Below are positions 62,530-64,000 of a stretch of 64,000 nucleotides of DNA, piece after piece. A program made the position numbers and the translations under genes. Under the pieces are notes generated by a model. That model ran no database searches, was not told the origin of the DNA, and saw only the letters and a program-made list of their open reading frames with translations. Source of the stretch: Dongia mobilis (GTDB taxonomy: Bacteria > Pseudomonadota > Alphaproteobacteria > Dongiales > Dongiaceae); the NCBI RefSeq assembly GCF_004363235.1, contig NZ_SNYW01000002.1:1-64000 (forward strand), in the 5' to 3' direction. Numbering within the stretch: the stretch's first letter is position 1; each line of letters opens with the position of its first letter.

Positions 62530-63735
62530 ATGTCAATCGACACCGTTTCCGCGCTTCCTCCTTACACCACCACGGCCTTCGAAAAAAAGGCGCCTGCCAT
62601 ATTGCAGCTGGTGCCGCATTTCGACGGCGGCGGTGCGGCGCGACTGGCGCTGGAATATGGTGCGGCGATTCAGGCGGCCGGCGGCCAGACCTGGATCGGC
62701 TACGAGCAGGCCGCCGCCTCGACCCACGAGTTGAGCCGCTTCGGCATTCGCGGCATCGAGATGAAGCTGGCGAGCCGCAACCCGCTGACCGGTTTCAACG
62801 TCGCGCGTCGCGTCGCGCGTTTCGCCGCCGAGAGCAAGATCGACATCATCCACGCCCAGAGTGCCAGCCTGGCCGTGATCGGCCATGCCGCCGCCAAGCG
62901 GGCCGGCTGCCGCCTGGTCACCACCTTCCATGACGGGCCGGGCAGCGTCGCCGCCTTGAGCAAGCGCGCCCGCCAGGCTTTCCTCGAATCCGATCTGGTC
63001 ATTACCCTCTCGCATGTGACGGCGGACGAGATCGCGCGCGCGCTGCCGGCGCTGGCATCGCGCCTCAGCGTGGTACCCTTCGGCATCGACCTCACCCGTT
63101 TCGATCCCGGCCAGGTGACGGCGCCGCGCGTGGTGCAATTGGCCAACCAATGGCGCGTGCCCGACGACATTCCGGTCATCATGGCGCCGGCCACCTTCCA
63201 GCGCGGCAAGGGTCATTCCCTGCTGCTGGAGGCGCTGGCCCAGATCCGCGACCTCGATCTGCGCTGCATCCTGGTGGGACCGGATCCGGATGGCGGCGTC
63301 TACCGCAAGCAATTGGAGCGCGAGGTGGCGGCACACCAGCTGCAGGACCGGGTGCTGATCGCCGAGGACGTGCGCGACATGCCGGCCGCCCTGATGCTGG
63401 CCGATCTGATCGTCGCCCCCTATCTGGAGCCCGCCACCTATAACCGCGTCCTGATCGAGGCCCAGGCCCTCGGTCGCCCGGTGGTGGCGAGCGATTTCCC
63501 GGCCGCGCGCGAGGTGCTGGACGGCTCCTCCATGGCCTGGCTGACGGCGCCGGGCGATGCCCAATCCCTCGGCTGGGCGATCCGCGACGCCCTGGCCCTG
63601 CCGCTCGACGAACGGGAGGCTCGTACCCCGCAGGTGATCGAGAATCTGCGCCCGCGGGCCGATCGCGACGTGATGGCGGCCCAGGTGCTGAGCCTCTACA
63701 ACTCGCTCCTGATGGACGCCCACCAGGCGGCGTGA
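62530..63735 (+). CDS. Glycosyltransferase family 4 protein
   Basis: A 401-residue GT-B enzyme. The N-domain starts LQLVPHFDGGGAARLALEYG, typical for sugar acceptor-side sequences. The C-domain has VPFGIDLTRFDPG, APATFQRGKGHSLLLEAL (GT4 core), LVGPDPDGG and the EX7E region EPATYNRVLIEAQALGRPVV. It transfers a sugar from a nucleotide donor to a lipid or polysaccharide acceptor, presumably in envelope synthesis; the specificity is unknown. The AG-rich sequence just upstream of ATG 62530 is a modest ribosome-binding site. Confidence 0.92.
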   Translation: MSIDTVSALPPYTTTAFEKKAPAILQLVPHFDGGGAARLALEYGAAIQAAGGQTWIGYEQAAASTHELSRFGIRGIEMKLASRNPLTGFNVARRVARFAAESKIDIIHAQSASLAVIGHAAAKRAGCRLVTTFHDGPGSVAALSKRARQAFLESDLVITLSHVTADEIARALPALASRLSVVPFGIDLTRFDPGQVTAPRVVQLANQWRVPDDIPVIMAPATFQRGKGHSLLLEALAQIRDLDLRCILVGPDPDGGVYRKQLEREVAAHQLQDRVLIAEDVRDMPAALMLADLIVAPYLEPATYNRVLIEAQALGRPVVASDFPAAREVLDGSSMAWLTAPGDAQSLGWAIRDALALPLDEREARTPQVIENLRPRADRDVMAAQVLSLYNSLLMDAHQAA

Positions 63736-63925
63736 CGGCGCCACATTTCTGTCGCCCCCAAACCTGTCGCGCGCCTGACTAAACCCCTGATTCGGCGCCT
63801 GATTTCGCCGAAATTTCACCGCCGCGCCCCATTCCCGCCACCTTTTCCGGCGACCTTCCCCGCATCGCAAGCGCCACGGCCCGCTCAATCGGGAAGGCGG
63901 CGCCAGGACCCAAGGGGAATGCCCA

Positions 63926-64000
63926 TGCAGCTGCTCCGCCAGACTTTCTATTTCCTGCGCCATGGCGAGACCGACTGGAACCGCATCGGCCTGGTCCAGG
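63926..64000 (+). CDS. Histidine phosphatase family protein, 3' end beyond the window
   Basis: Only the first 25 codons are visible. They contain the phosphatase signature FYFLRHGETDWN, with the phosphohistidine in RHGE. The start is set by spacing: AAGGGGA (63913-63919) lies about 6 nt before ATG 63926, while ATG 63920 directly abuts it. The product could be a phosphoglycerate mutase-like or alpha-ribazole phosphatase-like enzyme. Confidence 0.88.

Overview
The window is 64 kb of high-GC DNA, densely packed with genes, from an alphaproteobacterial chromosome. It most resembles Rhodospirillales and related lineages. Pointers to this are a MucR/Ros zinc-finger regulator, an alphaproteobacterial-type Fur/Mur, ornithine-lipid genes (olsBA), an SDHAF4/DUF1674 protein, DUF1127 and DUF1223 proteins, a TIGR01459-type HAD phosphatase, an NAD-linked fds formate dehydrogenase and a probable FzlA. 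I see no tRNA, rRNA, CRISPR array, insertion sequence, phage gene or integrase. The content is ordinary chromosomal backbone.

Layout. 0-6.4 kb: 3' part of a caspase-like protease, an MFS transporter, an MBL-fold hydrolase, a YkuD-type L,D-transpeptidase, HtpX, SDHAF4 and a DUF1223 protein. 6.4-11.1 kb, leftward: olsA, olsB, fur/mur, mucR, rimI, tsaB. 11.1-16.4 kb: a VanX-type dipeptidase, a TAXI-TRAP transporter with its binding protein, a RutE-like nitroreductase and nfuA. 16.5-18 kb: a class III cyclase. 18.1-22.7 kb: a phosphonate/phosphate-type ABC operon phnD-phnC-phnE-phnE ending in an overlapping HAD phosphatase, with a DUF1127 gene divergent to it. 23.3-29.3 kb: aldo/keto reductase, infC (apparent AUA start), thrS, and a two-component pair. 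29.5-35.5 kb: hrpB, a polytopic membrane protein, a class III aminotransferase and its divergent TetR regulator. 35.6-41.6 kb: fdsGBA-fdhD-fdsD. 41.8-48.9 kb: a GNAT, a nitrilase-family amidohydrolase, a 1668-residue membrane-anchored coiled-coil protein and an EF-hand protein. 49-57.9 kb: methylmalonyl-CoA mutase, a PQQ-type sugar dehydrogenase, a PAS protein, an unknown protein, a DUF5939-type cyclase, a pentapeptide-repeat protein and PPK2. 58-64 kb: quinone reductase, probable FzlA, TPR protein, SDR epimerase, alpha/beta hydrolase, GT4 glycosyltransferase and the start of a histidine phosphatase.

Themes. Several genes deal with the envelope and phosphate economy: ornithine lipids (a phosphorus-free membrane lipid), the phn-type transporter with a phosphatase, PPK2, the L,D-transpeptidase and the D-Ala-D-Ala dipeptidase. 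Two different class III nucleotide cyclases suggest cyclic-nucleotide signalling. Formate oxidation comes from one complete operon. Both transporter binding-protein genes are followed by a strong GC-rich stem-loop before the membrane or ATPase genes, a usual way to make the binding protein in excess.

Most notable observations: (1) the 5-kb gene for a cysteine-free coiled-coil protein with two N-terminal membrane segments, a 47-residue repeat and a compact C-terminal domain, which I cannot assign to a known system; (2) infC with no ATG before its conserved core and an AUA codon well placed behind a Shine-Dalgarno sequence; (3) perfect inverted repeats in the aminotransferase/tetR and fds promoter regions. 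All family calls come from reading the sequence; no database search was run.
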